Assembly: GCF_001029505.1 (NCBI RefSeq)
Contig: NZ_LEKH01000008.1
Span: 1 to 64,000, forward strand
Length of the DNA stretch: 64,000 nucleotides
Direction: 5' to 3'
From: Rubrobacter aplysinae
GTDB taxonomy: Bacteria > Actinomycetota > Rubrobacteria > Rubrobacterales > Rubrobacteraceae
In this document: positions 27,463 through 39,795 of the stretch, piece after piece
Numbering within the stretch: the first letter of the stretch is position 1
Layout of the letters: each line of letters begins with the position of its first letter
The notes under the pieces: model-generated
What the model was told of the DNA's origin: nothing
What the model saw: only the letters and a program-made list of their open reading frames with translations
Databases searched by the model: none
Translations under genes and position numbers: made by a program

Positions 27463-27640
27463 CGCGCTCGTCGAACGCACCCCGAATGCACGGCTCTCAA
27501 CCTATAGAGCTTAACATCCACCCTACCCCATACGGTGTACACGACGGCAGCAAAACGGGCGCCCACCCGAAGGTAGACGCCCCACAAAACCAACCGTAGC
27601 CAACTGCCCGGCTGCGTCACGTATAAAACGGCATAAAAAA

Positions 27641-27754
27641 TGGGCGACGACCTACTCTCCCACGGGGTCTCCCCCGCAGTACCATCGGCGCAGGCGGGCT
27701 TAACTACTCTGTTCGGAATGGGAAGAGGTGTATCCCCGCCGCTATCGTCACCCA
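27641..27754 (-). rRNA. rrf: 5S ribosomal RNA
   Basis: The minus strand reads as 5S rRNA: its ends (GGGTGACG and CGTCGCCC) pair as helix I, and the central loop CCATTCCGAACAGAGTAGTTAAGCC is nearly universal in form. A run of six T residues follows the 3' end directly (27635-27640), so helix I or the following hairpin may end transcription of the operon. Ends are set by helix pairing and may be off by a few bases. Confidence 0.95.
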
Positions 27755-27814
27755 GACTCAAACGGTCGTATTCGGTTGTGAGATCTACCGGTAACGTCCA
27801 GCGGAGCCGGGCCT

Positions 27815-27845
27815 GATCTTTGAAAACTGTATAGCATGACATACC
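27815..27845 (-). other. 3' arm of the 23S rRNA processing stem
   Basis: This segment is complementary, with only a few mismatches and wobble pairs, to 30898-30929 on the other side of 23S. The pair would form the long stem cut by RNase III during maturation. Confidence 0.8.
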
Positions 27846-27864
27846 GAAGAAGTAAAAAGAAAAA

Positions 27865-30875
<3,011 letters not shown>

Positions 30876-30897
30876 TTCTTTGGTTCTTTTTGGTATC

Positions 30898-30929
30898 GGT
30901 ATGTCACGCTTATACAGTTTTCAAAGACC
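30898..30929 (-). other. 5' arm of the 23S rRNA processing stem
   Basis: Pairs with 27815-27845 across the 23S gene. It lies in the 306-bp spacer between 16S and 23S, which contains no tRNA gene (no Ile or Ala tRNA as in many operons). Confidence 0.8.
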
Positions 30930-30987
30930 AGGCGCCTACGCTCTCGCGGGCGCTAACCTTCACTCCAAAAGGAGCTTCAGAGCTAAA

Positions 30988-31011
30988 AAGCCCTGAAAAC
31001 TGAATAGTAGC
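30988..31011 (-). other. 3' arm of the 16S rRNA processing stem
   Basis: This 24-bp segment is complementary to 32879-32902 beyond the other end of 16S, with two differences. Both the 16S and 23S stems share the core TTGAAAACTG. Confidence 0.75.
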
Positions 31012-31185
31012 TACTCGCCTACTTGAACTACTTCCGGCAAGATCCTCGTCTCTAAGCGCCTCGACTGGTCGAAATATCCTAGAGCGGTACACCGTAATGG
31101 CGAGCTGACGGAATTAGATCCGTCGCTCAAGCCATCGTTTAGCCGATGTCCGATCGGTTGGGCATTGCTGCCCTAACTCTCCCTA

Positions 31186-32735
<1,550 letters not shown>

Positions 32736-32878
32736 GCCACTCTGAAGTTAAACTTCGAGTGACCGGGTTGCAGGGCTGTCCCTGCGCGGCGATCCGCTTT
32801 ACACTCTCGGATCGCAGAGAGTCAGTCTCGACACTTTTATTTATCAAGACGGGCTTACCAAAAAGTATTTTGGCTTTC

Positions 32879-32902
32879 GCTACTATCCAGTTTTCAAGGC
32901 TT
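32879..32902 (-). other. 5' arm of the 16S rRNA processing stem
   Basis: Pairs with 30988-31011 across the 16S gene. It sits between hairpin B and the 16S 5' end, so transcription must begin upstream of it. Confidence 0.75.
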
Positions 32903-32955
32903 CATGCTCCTCGCCTTTCGGCGGAGCTCTGGAAGAGAATCCAAGGCCGGAGACC

Positions 32956-32977
32956 AAAAACCCGCCTCTAGGGCGGG
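32956..32977 (-). terminator. Hairpin B with T-run in the rRNA leader
   Basis: On the minus strand a 6-bp GC stem (32972-32977 with 32961-32966) is followed by five T residues (32956-32960), a good intrinsic terminator. It lies between promoter P1 and 16S, so full rRNA transcription would need antitermination, or it makes a short leader RNA. Confidence 0.65.
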
Positions 32978-33061
32978 CCGTGTAGCCGATCCCATATGCG
33001 GGAAAGCTAGCTGTGTGGCCCCTTGGTGGTCTTAGACGAAGTCTCTACCATCGCGAGAAGA

Positions 33062-33089
33062 AGTCTAGCACTTTCCAGAGCTTTGTCAA
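33062..33089 (-). promoter_or_regulatory. rRNA promoter P1
   Basis: On the minus strand TTGACA (33084-33089), a 16-bp spacer and TAGACT (33062-33067) form a likely promoter about 330 bp before 16S. The -35 lies in the middle of a 26-bp inverted repeat. Confidence 0.55.
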
Positions 33090-33099
33090 ACACTCTGGA
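33074..33099. repeat. Inverted repeat centred on the P1 -35 box
   Basis: Seven-base arms TCCAGAG (33074-33080) and CTCTGGA (33093-33099) flank a 12-bp spacer that contains the -35 element. The layout suggests an operator, or chance pairing. Confidence 0.5.
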
Positions 33100-33205
33100 G
33101 ATTTTCTTCTCTCTACTTTCAAGCTGACCTGGAAGATCATGTTCCTGGCCTCTCGGCGGAACGCTCTCCTGGAGAAACTTACCCTTTCACTGCTTTACAG
33201 AGATT

Positions 33206-33228
33206 GGAAAGCCCGCCTGCTGGCGGGC
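33206..33228 (-). terminator. Hairpin A, terminator-like
   Basis: A 7-bp GC stem (33222-33228 with 33211-33217), four-base loop and a short T-run (TTTCC on the minus strand). It lies only about 24 nt after the start predicted for promoter P0. It may also end tyrS transcription. Its sequence closely resembles hairpin B. Confidence 0.6.
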
Positions 33229-33258
33229 CGTTAAGCTCTCTAATGTCAACAAGCGAGG

Positions 33259-33286
33259 ATTATACAGCCGAGATCGGGAGCGTCAA
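33259..33286 (-). promoter_or_regulatory. rRNA promoter P0
   Basis: TTGACG (33281-33286), a 16-bp spacer and a perfect TATAAT (33259-33264) on the minus strand make the best consensus promoter in the window. It points toward the rRNA genes. The 627-bp stretch between tyrS and 16S holds no protein gene, only P0, hairpin A, P1, hairpin B and the processing arm. Confidence 0.7.
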
Positions 33287-33362
33287 GGAAATCCGGAAAA
33301 TTTCTCGTAAATCGGCGTTAAGCCGGCTCTTCAGGCGTTTGAACTATAGAGAACCGGGCACG

Positions 33363-34535
33363 CTATCCGACGAGCCTGGTGTAGCGGCGCTTACCAACCT
33401 GTAGGACCATCCCGTCTATCTCCCCGTAAGGCAGGGACAGCTTCTCGTCCTGTATCTGCTCGCCCCCGAGGCGCACGGCTCCGCCCCGGATCAGGCGTCT
33501 CGCCTCGCCGTTGGTGCCGGCGAACCCGGCGGCGGTTATGAGATCTACCACCCAGACCCCGCCGTCGGGATCCCCTGGAATCTGTATCTCTGGGAGATCC
33601 TCCGGGGTCTCGCGGCGGGAGACGGCGTCGAAGGCGCTCTCGGCACCGGCGACGGCCTCCTCTCCGTGCAGGGTCCGCACGAGGGAGCGGGAGAGCTCCC
33701 GCTTCTGCTGCAGGGGCTCTCCCTCGGGCGGCTCACGGTCGAGCAAGAGCCTGTAGTAGGCGGGCATTGCGGCGTCGGGGACGGTCATGGCCTTGCCGAA
33801 CACGTCCTCGGGCTTTTCGGTGACGCCTATGTAGTTGCCGAGGGACTTGCTCATTTTCTGTGAGCCGTCCGTGCCGACGAGCAGGGGCATGGTAAGGACG
33901 CACTGCGGCTTCTTACCGTAGAACTCCATGAGCTGGCGGCCCACGAGCAGGTTATAGAGCTGGTCGGTGCCGCCGAGCTCCACGTCCGGCTCGACGACCA
34001 CCGAGTCGTAGCCCTGCATCAGGGGGTAGAGAAGCTCGGTGAGGCTTATGGGCTCGTTCGCGGAGTAGCGTTTGTGGAAGTCGTCGCGCTCCAGTATGCG
34101 GGCCACGGTGGTTGCGCGGGTGATCTCGATGATGTCGGCCATGGAGAGCGGGGCAAGCCACTCGGAGTTGTGCCGGATCTCGGTCTTCCCCCGGTCCAGG
34201 ATCACGAACGCCTGCTCCAGATAGGTGCGGGTGTTGGACTCTATCTCGTTTTCGGCGAGCACGGGGCGGGTCTTCGAGCGTCCCGAGGGGTCGCCGACTA
34301 GGGCGGTGTAGTCCCCGATTATGAGCACCACGGTGTGACCGAGATCCTGGAACTGGCGCAGCTTCTTCAGCGCCACGGCGTGTCCGAGGTGAATGTCGGG
34401 GGCAGTAGGGTCCACGCCGAGCTTTATGCGCAGCGGACCGCCGTGCAGCCTCTCTTGCAACTCCTCGCGCGGGACCACGTCCACGGCGTTTTTCAGAATC
34501 GCATCAGGCTCGCCGGCGGTAGTCGGTGTATCCAT
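33363..34535 (-). CDS. tyrS: Tyrosyl-tRNA synthetase
   Basis: TyrS charges tRNA-Tyr. The 390-residue class I synthetase has the HIGH-type motif DIHLGHAVAL, the KMSKS signature (SQKMSKSLGNYIG), and a C-terminal S4 RNA-binding domain (GGAVRLGGEQIQDEKL). I chose the ATG at 34535, with AAAGGAG upstream; an upstream in-frame start at 34619 adds 28 unconserved residues. It is the long-spacer KMSKS form (TyrZ-like) judging by KMSKSLGN. No T-box leader was seen. It is followed by the rRNA leader. Confidence 0.95.
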   Translation of the reverse strand: MDTPTTAGEPDAILKNAVDVVPREELQERLHGGPLRIKLGVDPTAPDIHLGHAVALKKLRQFQDLGHTVVLIIGDYTALVGDPSGRSKTRPVLAENEIESNTRTYLEQAFVILDRGKTEIRHNSEWLAPLSMADIIEITRATTVARILERDDFHKRYSANEPISLTELLYPLMQGYDSVVVEPDVELGGTDQLYNLLVGRQLMEFYGKKPQCVLTMPLLVGTDGSQKMSKSLGNYIGVTEKPEDVFGKAMTVPDAAMPAYYRLLLDREPPEGEPLQQKRELSRSLVRTLHGEEAVAGAESAFDAVSRRETPEDLPEIQIPGDPDGGVWVVDLITAAGFAGTNGEARRLIRGGAVRLGGEQIQDEKLSLPYGEIDGMVLQVGKRRYTRLVG

Positions 34536-34671
34536 GATCTCTCCTTTTAATATTCCGGGCCCGGGTTTGCGCAGCGGATGTGGCGCGCCGCGACGTGGCA
34601 CCCGCCGCATCTGCCACATCTGCCGCGTTAGAGAGGATATAAGAAAAGGTGTAGGAAAACGCCTAGTTCAC

Positions 34672-35313
34672 CTAGAACAGCCTACCCGCGCCGCGTGTCA
34701 GAGGCTCGGCCTCCGGGGCCGGCTTTACGGAGACGTTTGGCTCTCCTTCCAGAATGTAGCGCCACGGGAGGTCGGCGCCGCGAGTGATCCCGATCCTGGT
34801 CGTCGCCAGAATCGCCGCTTCCGGCGGGGCGCCTCGCAGTATGTATAGCGGGCTGCGCTCGGTGTCGTGTCCGTCGAGGTCCAGGTCGACGCCGAGCGCC
34901 CGGGTCAGTTTCCCGGGTCCGGTACAGAGGTCGCTCTTGCCGCGTCGGCTCTGCATGAGATCCAACCCCTCGACCGGACGCAGCGCCCTTATCAGGATGG
35001 CGCTCCCGACTCCTTCCGGCTCGCAGACGACGTTGAGTAGCCGGTGTACGCCGTACGAGAGGTAGACGTAGGCGAATCCGGGCGGGCTGAAGATGGTGCG
35101 GTTGCGCATCGTGCCCCGGTTCTCGTAGGCGTGACAGGCTGGATCGTCTGGACGATATGCTTCAGTCTCGACGACTACGCCGGAGGTTAAACCCTCCGCG
35201 CTTTCGGATACGAGCACGCAGCCGAGAAGATCCACCGCCACTTCCCGGGAGTCCCGATCGTAGAAATCTCTTCCGAGGGGCTGTGATTGGTTCTGAGCCT
35301 CCGGTCCGCTCAC
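34672..35313 (-). CDS. 3-methyladenine DNA glycosylase (AAG/Mpg family)
   Basis: This 213-residue enzyme removes alkylated bases from DNA. It has the AAG family signature VVVETEAYRPDDPACHAYENRGTMRN, with catalytic Glu in ETEAY, and FAYVYLSYGVHRLLNVV and CTGPGKLTRALG. Length is normal for the bacterial family. The GTG start overlaps the stop of the RemA-like gene (GTGA), so the two are co-translated. Confidence 0.94.
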   Translation of the reverse strand: MSGPEAQNQSQPLGRDFYDRDSREVAVDLLGCVLVSESAEGLTSGVVVETEAYRPDDPACHAYENRGTMRNRTIFSPPGFAYVYLSYGVHRLLNVVCEPEGVGSAILIRALRPVEGLDLMQSRRGKSDLCTGPGKLTRALGVDLDLDGHDTERSPLYILRGAPPEAAILATTRIGITRGADLPWRYILEGEPNVSVKPAPEAEPLTRGAGRLF

Positions 35314-35651
35314 CGCTCCCCGGTGAGCTCGGAGATTCGGCGGGCGAACTGGTCCAGATCCAGCCCAGCCTCGGAGCGGATGGAGGACTTGAGTAGCGGT
35401 CTGACCTGCCCGATCTGCTGCTGCAGCTCGGAGAGGAGCTCTATCGCCCCGCTCTCGGCTCCGACCATGTCCCGGAGTATGGTGGACTCGGTGCGACCCG
35501 CGACGAGCGGCTCGTCGAGCCCATCCACCCAGACCAGGGTGCGGCGGCCGCTGCCCCGGTCCTCCTCTATCGGGGCTAGCGCGACCACCCGGTCGGCGCG
35601 CACATACTTGCCAAACCCCAGAGACACGATGCGGTCGGTTATCGCCTTCAT
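35310..35651 (-). CDS. RemA/DUF370-like regulator
   Basis: This 113-residue protein begins MKAITDRIVSLGFGKYVRADRVVALAPIEED, matching the opening of RemA/DUF370 proteins, which in Bacillus bind DNA and control matrix genes. A second part RRTLVWVDGLDEPLVAGRTESTILRDM also fits, and the last 45 residues form a helical tail. The match is from memory and moderate. The ATG at 35651 has no ribosome-binding site, but a -10-like TAAACT ends seven bases before it, so it may be leaderless. Translation couples to mpg. Confidence 0.6.
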   Translation of the reverse strand: MKAITDRIVSLGFGKYVRADRVVALAPIEEDRGSGRRTLVWVDGLDEPLVAGRTESTILRDMVGAESGAIELLSELQQQIGQVRPLLKSSIRSEAGLDLDQFARRISELTGER

Positions 35652-35703
35652 AGGAGAGAGTTTACCAGGGCATGCGGTTTGCCAAAGCGGTATATTTGGG
35701 CGG
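35651..35703. promoter_or_regulatory. Divergent, overlapping leaderless promoters
   Basis: Only 51 bp separate the RemA-like ATG (35651) and the acetyltransferase GTG (35703). Minus strand: TTGGCA, 15-bp spacer, TAAACT ending seven bases before the ATG. Plus strand: TATATT (35691-35696) ending six bases before the GTG, with no clear -35. The two promoters would overlap. Confidence 0.45.
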
Positions 35704-36269
35704 TGCGGCTCGGGAGAAAAGCCAGGAAACTCACCGGAGAGCGCGTCGAGCTCCGGCGTCACCGGCGGGAGAACTACTCTTTCTACCGGGAGTGGTACGG
35801 CGACGGTGAAGTGTGGCGTCTGACGAGCTGGATGGCGGCCCCCATGGAGCCCGCCGGGGTGGATCGGCTCTTCGACGAGCGGGAGATGTCGATGTCAGAC
35901 GACTCGTTCGCCATACACCGGATCGGGGAGCGCACCCCGCTCGGAGTCATAAGCCTGATGAACATCAGCGAGTCCAACGGCTCCGCGGACCTCTCCGTGA
36001 TAATTGGCCCCGAGGAGGCTCGCAGCCAGGGTTACGGACCGGAAGCTATCGGCCTGCTGCTCGACTACGGCTTCGAGAGGCTCGGCCTCGGGCGTGTGGG
36101 GCTCTCGGTCTTCGAGTTCAACGAGGCGGCTATCTCGGCCTACGAGCGGCTGGGCTTCCGCAAGGAGGGCCGGCTGCGGCAGGCGGTGGAGCGTAACGGG
36201 GTACTCTACGACGCGCTGCTAATGAGCCTGCTGAGATCCGAGTGGAACGGCCGAAACGGTACGGGCTAG
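35703..36269 (+). CDS. GNAT acetyltransferase (RimJ/RimL type)
   Basis: This 188-residue protein has the GNAT fold motifs: GVISLMNISESNGSADLSVIIGPEEARSQGYGPEAIGLLLDYGF (acetyl-CoA site, RSQGYG) and FNEAAISAYERLGFRKEGRLRQ. It resembles ribosomal-protein or antibiotic acetyltransferases, but the substrate is unknown. I prefer the GTG at 35703, just after the -10 box, over a TTG at 35679. Its stop shares the palindrome CTAG with the convergent pheT stop. Confidence 0.88.
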   Translation: MRLGRKARKLTGERVELRRHRRENYSFYREWYGDGEVWRLTSWMAAPMEPAGVDRLFDEREMSMSDDSFAIHRIGERTPLGVISLMNISESNGSADLSVIIGPEEARSQGYGPEAIGLLLDYGFERLGLGRVGLSVFEFNEAAISAYERLGFRKEGRLRQAVERNGVLYDALLMSLLRSEWNGRNGTG

Positions 36270-38710
36270 CCCTCCCGGACGCGGGCCCCGAACCTCTCCC
36301 CGAGCATCCGGGCGATGCGGTCGAGCTCTTCCTTGACCCAGGCGTCGGTGAGTGTCTCCCCGCCCCGGAAGGTGAGTCCTAGGGCGACGCTCTTGTGGCC
36401 CTCCGGCACCTGGCCTCCGGCGTACACGTCGAACAGACGCGCCTCTTCGAGCAGCGGTCCTCCGTCCGAGCGCACGGCCCCGAGCATCTCGCCCACCCTC
36501 ACGGACTCGTCCACCACCAGCGCGAGATCCATCCCGACCGCCGGCACGTTCGCGAAGGCCTCGAAGCCGCTCACGGGATCCGGCTCGCAGTGCTCCACCT
36601 CGAGCTCGAAGGCGGCCACGGCCATGCCCTGCAGACCAAAGCTCCGGGCCGTATCGGGGTGTAGCTCTCCGATCCAGCCGGCCTCCTGACCATCCGGCGT
36701 GCCGATTGCGGCGGCCCGGCCGGGGTGCAGGAAGGGTCTAGGCCGGTCCTGCGGCGCGAAGGAGGCTCCGGGCAGAATCCGCTCGACCACGCCCTTTGCC
36801 TCGAAGAAGCCCGCGTTACGGGCGGGCTCGTTCCAAGAGCCGGGGGTTATCGCGCCGAACATGACACCGCAGACCCGGTGAGATTCCAGGACGCCCATTA
36901 GCCGCCGGGAGCCGGGCTCTTCTGGCCCGCCCTCGCCGGTCATCCTGAAACGTATCGCCGCCTCTCTGTCGGGCGCGGGGTCGGGCTCGAAGCCGCGACC
37001 GACCTCGAACATCGCGCCCCCGCGCGAGCCGTGGGCCCGGTTGCGGGCGGCGGCGTCCAGCAGGCCCGGGAGCAGTAGACCGCGCAGGTTGGCCGCCTCC
37101 TCGCTCAGGGGGTTTGCTATACGCACGGTCTTCGCGGGGTCCACTCCGAGGCTCTCGTGCCAGCGGTCGGGGCCGAACGGGTAGGTGATCGCCTCCGCGA
37201 GCCCGAGGTCCGCGAGCACCCGCCGCAGGACGCGCAGCTTCTCCTGATCCGGCGTGAGCCCGCCGGGCGTGGCGGTCGCCGGTAGCTCCTCGGGCACGCG
37301 GTCGAGGCCCACGAGCCGGCCTACCTCCTCGATGAGATCCGCCTCGCGCGTGAGGTCCCGGCGGAATGTCGGCACCTCTACGGAGAGCGCACCGTCCTCC
37401 CCGTTTACGCCGCAGCCGAGGAGCCGGAGCTTATCGGCTGCCTCTTCCTCTCCGATCTCCGTGCCGAGCAGCAGGCCGGCCCGCTCGGGGCGCAGCCTGA
37501 CGCGCGCGGGCTCGGGCTTCTCTGGATAGTGGCTCAGAACGTCCGCTGCTACTACGCCCCCCGCATCGGCGAGCAGGGCCGTCACGCGGTCGCGGGCGTA
37601 GCTCACCGCCTCCGGATCCAGACCGCGCTCGTAGCGTCCGGAGGCGTCCGTGCGCAGGCCGAGGCGCTGGGAGGTCTCCAAAATATTACGCCCGACGAAG
37701 GTGGCGACCTCCACCAGCACGTCGGTGGTCGAGTCGTCCACCTCGGCGTCCTCGGCGCCCATCACGCCCGCCACCACCAGCCCGCGCTCCTCGTCGGCAA
37801 TGACGAGCATCTCCTCGTCCAGCTCCCGGGTGTGGCCGTCGAGCATGGTCATCCTCTCGCCGGAGCGCGCCCGGCGGACGACGATGCCGTCCCGCACCTT
37901 CGCGGCGTCGAAGGCGTGTATCGGCTGTCCCGTCTCCAGCATCGTGTAGTTGGTGGCATCCACAACGCGGTTCACCGGCCGCATCCCGGCGGCGTGCAGG
38001 CGGCGGCGCATCCCGAGCGGCGACCGTTCCCCCGCGGGCATCCCGGAGACGCGGCGCAGGTCGTAGCGGGGGCAGAGCTCCGGGTCCTCCACCCGTAGCG
38101 TGTAATCCTCCGTCGGCGAGCCGCCGGTCTCGAAGCGGGTTTCGGGGATGCGGAAGTCCGTCCCGAGGATGGCGGCAAGCTCGCGGGCGACCCCGATCAC
38201 GCCCCACAGGTCCGGGCGGTTGGGCATCACGTCTATCTCGAGCACCGTCTCCCCGACCGGGAAGTAGTCCTCCACGGGGCGTCCCACCTCGTACGAGTCG
38301 TCCAGCAGCAGGATGCCCTCGTGGTCGCCCGAGACGCCGAGCTCGCGCTCGCTCATCATCATGCCGTATGACTCGAGGCCCCGGAGCTTCGCCTTCTTTA
38401 GCTTCTGGCCACCGGCGAGGATGCTTCCGGGAAGGACAACGGGGATGCGCGCTCCCGGGTACGGGTTCGGCGCTCCGGCCACGATCTGGACCTCGCTGCC
38501 GCCGAGGTCCACCTTCGCGACGTTCAGCTTGTCCGCATCTGGGTGAGGTCCGAACTCCACGACCTCGCCGACGACGACCTCACCACTCTCGACGCCGAAC
38601 CGCTCGACGCCGTCCACCTCCTGGCTGTGCAGCGAGAGCAGGCGCACCAGCTCATCGGTACTCAAGTCGAAGTCTATGTAATCGCGGAGCCAGCCCAGAG
38701 GAACTCGCAA
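36266..38710 (-). CDS. pheT: Phenylalanyl-tRNA synthetase beta subunit
   Basis: PheT forms the heterotetramer with PheS that charges tRNA-Phe. The 814-residue protein has the N-terminal tRNA-binding domain (EFGPHPDADKLNVAKVD), B3/B4 editing domain, B5 domain, catalytic-like domain and C-terminal anticodon-binding domain (FDVYAGGQVPEGHKSVALGLTFR). Length is typical. It follows pheS by 40 bp, and its stop overlaps the convergent acetyltransferase stop (CTAG). Confidence 0.96.
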   Translation of the reverse strand: MRVPLGWLRDYIDFDLSTDELVRLLSLHSQEVDGVERFGVESGEVVVGEVVEFGPHPDADKLNVAKVDLGGSEVQIVAGAPNPYPGARIPVVLPGSILAGGQKLKKAKLRGLESYGMMMSERELGVSGDHEGILLLDDSYEVGRPVEDYFPVGETVLEIDVMPNRPDLWGVIGVARELAAILGTDFRIPETRFETGGSPTEDYTLRVEDPELCPRYDLRRVSGMPAGERSPLGMRRRLHAAGMRPVNRVVDATNYTMLETGQPIHAFDAAKVRDGIVVRRARSGERMTMLDGHTRELDEEMLVIADEERGLVVAGVMGAEDAEVDDSTTDVLVEVATFVGRNILETSQRLGLRTDASGRYERGLDPEAVSYARDRVTALLADAGGVVAADVLSHYPEKPEPARVRLRPERAGLLLGTEIGEEEAADKLRLLGCGVNGEDGALSVEVPTFRRDLTREADLIEEVGRLVGLDRVPEELPATATPGGLTPDQEKLRVLRRVLADLGLAEAITYPFGPDRWHESLGVDPAKTVRIANPLSEEAANLRGLLLPGLLDAAARNRAHGSRGGAMFEVGRGFEPDPAPDREAAIRFRMTGEGGPEEPGSRRLMGVLESHRVCGVMFGAITPGSWNEPARNAGFFEAKGVVERILPGASFAPQDRPRPFLHPGRAAAIGTPDGQEAGWIGELHPDTARSFGLQGMAVAAFELEVEHCEPDPVSGFEAFANVPAVGMDLALVVDESVRVGEMLGAVRSDGGPLLEEARLFDVYAGGQVPEGHKSVALGLTFRGGETLTDAWVKEELDRIARMLGERFGARVREG

Positions 38711-38750
38711 AGCCCTACCTTTCTAAATTTTGCCCGGATACTACGTGGAG

Positions 38751-39782
38751 CTAAAACTGCTCGAGGAAACGCAGATCGCCCTCAAAGAAGAGCCGCAGGT
38801 CGGAGATGCCGTAGCGGGTCATCGCCATCCTGTCCGGCCCCATGCCGAAGGCGAAGCCGGTGAACTCCTCGGGGTCATAGCCGACCTCCGAGAGCACCGC
38901 GGGGTCAACCATCCCAGCGCCGAGCATCTCCAGCCAGCCCGCGCCCTTGCACACCCGGCAATCGGGATCGCCGCGCCCGTCGCAGGCGAAGCAGCTCACG
39001 TCCAGCTCTACGGACGGCTCGGTGAACTGGAAGTAGCTCGGCCTGAGGCGGATGCCGACCTCCTCGCCGAAGACGTGGCGGGCCATCGCCGCGAGCGTGC
39101 CCTTGAGGTGGGCGAGCGTGAGGCCGCGGTCCACGGCCAGGCCCTCGATCTGGTGAAACATCGGGGTGTGGGTCGGGTCGGAGTCGCGGCGGTACACCTT
39201 GCCGGGCACGACGACGTACACCGGCGGCTCCCGGGTGAGCATCGTGCGGATCTGCCCCGGCGAGGTGTGGGTCCTGAGTACTAGCCCCTCGTCCAAAAAG
39301 AACGTGTCCTGCATGCCGCGCGCCGGATGGCCGGGCGGGATATTTAGCGCGGTGAAGTTGTAGTAGTCGGTCTCGACCTCAGGCCCTTCCGCGACGCCGT
39401 AACCGAGCCCGACGAAGAAGTCCACTATGTCGTCCACGACGCGCAGGGAAGGGTGCAGACTACCCCGCTCACGGGTGACGCCCGGCAGCGTGACGTCCAC
39501 GGCCTCCGCCCTCAGCCGGGCCTCCTGCTCGGCGGCGGCGAGCTCCTCGCGGCGGGACTGCAGGTCACGCTCGATCTCGCCGGAGGCGACGTTGACGCCC
39601 TTGCCGACAACCTTGCGCTCCTCGGCGGGCAGCGATCCTATGCTCTTCTTGATCTCGGTAAGCTCGGCGGAGCGGCCCAGGTACCGGACGCGCACGGCCT
39701 CCAGCTCGTCGGTGGTGGTGGCGGCCGAGATCTCCCCCAGCGCCGCCCTTTTTATCTCCTCGATTCGCCCCTCGGAAGCCAT
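38751..39782 (-). CDS. pheS: Phenylalanyl-tRNA synthetase alpha subunit
   Basis: PheS carries the class II catalytic core. The 343-residue protein has an N-terminal coiled coil, motif 2 (GKVYRRDSDPTHTPMFHQIEGL), the CxxC pairs CFACDGRGDPDCRVC common in bacterial PheS, and motif 3 (GFAFGMGPDRMAMTRYGI). I chose the ATG at 39782; the frame opens nine residues earlier, but that would overlap the SpoU stop. No clear ribosome-binding site precedes it. Order SpoU methylase-pheS-pheT is common. Confidence 0.95.
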   Translation of the reverse strand: MASEGRIEEIKRAALGEISAATTTDELEAVRVRYLGRSAELTEIKKSIGSLPAEERKVVGKGVNVASGEIERDLQSRREELAAAEQEARLRAEAVDVTLPGVTRERGSLHPSLRVVDDIVDFFVGLGYGVAEGPEVETDYYNFTALNIPPGHPARGMQDTFFLDEGLVLRTHTSPGQIRTMLTREPPVYVVVPGKVYRRDSDPTHTPMFHQIEGLAVDRGLTLAHLKGTLAAMARHVFGEEVGIRLRPSYFQFTEPSVELDVSCFACDGRGDPDCRVCKGAGWLEMLGAGMVDPAVLSEVGYDPEEFTGFAFGMGPDRMAMTRYGISDLRLFFEGDLRFLEQF

Positions 39783-39795
39783 ATGCCGGGCAATG

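Noticed and set aside
30876-31185. Looked for spacer tRNA-Ile or tRNA-Ala genes
   Set aside because: No cloverleaf or T-loop pattern found; the spacer holds only processing arms.
34540-34671. Looked for a T-box or other riboswitch ahead of tyrS
   Set aside because: Only a weak inverted repeat (GTGGC/GCCAC) is present; no T-box sequence or specifier loop could be supported.
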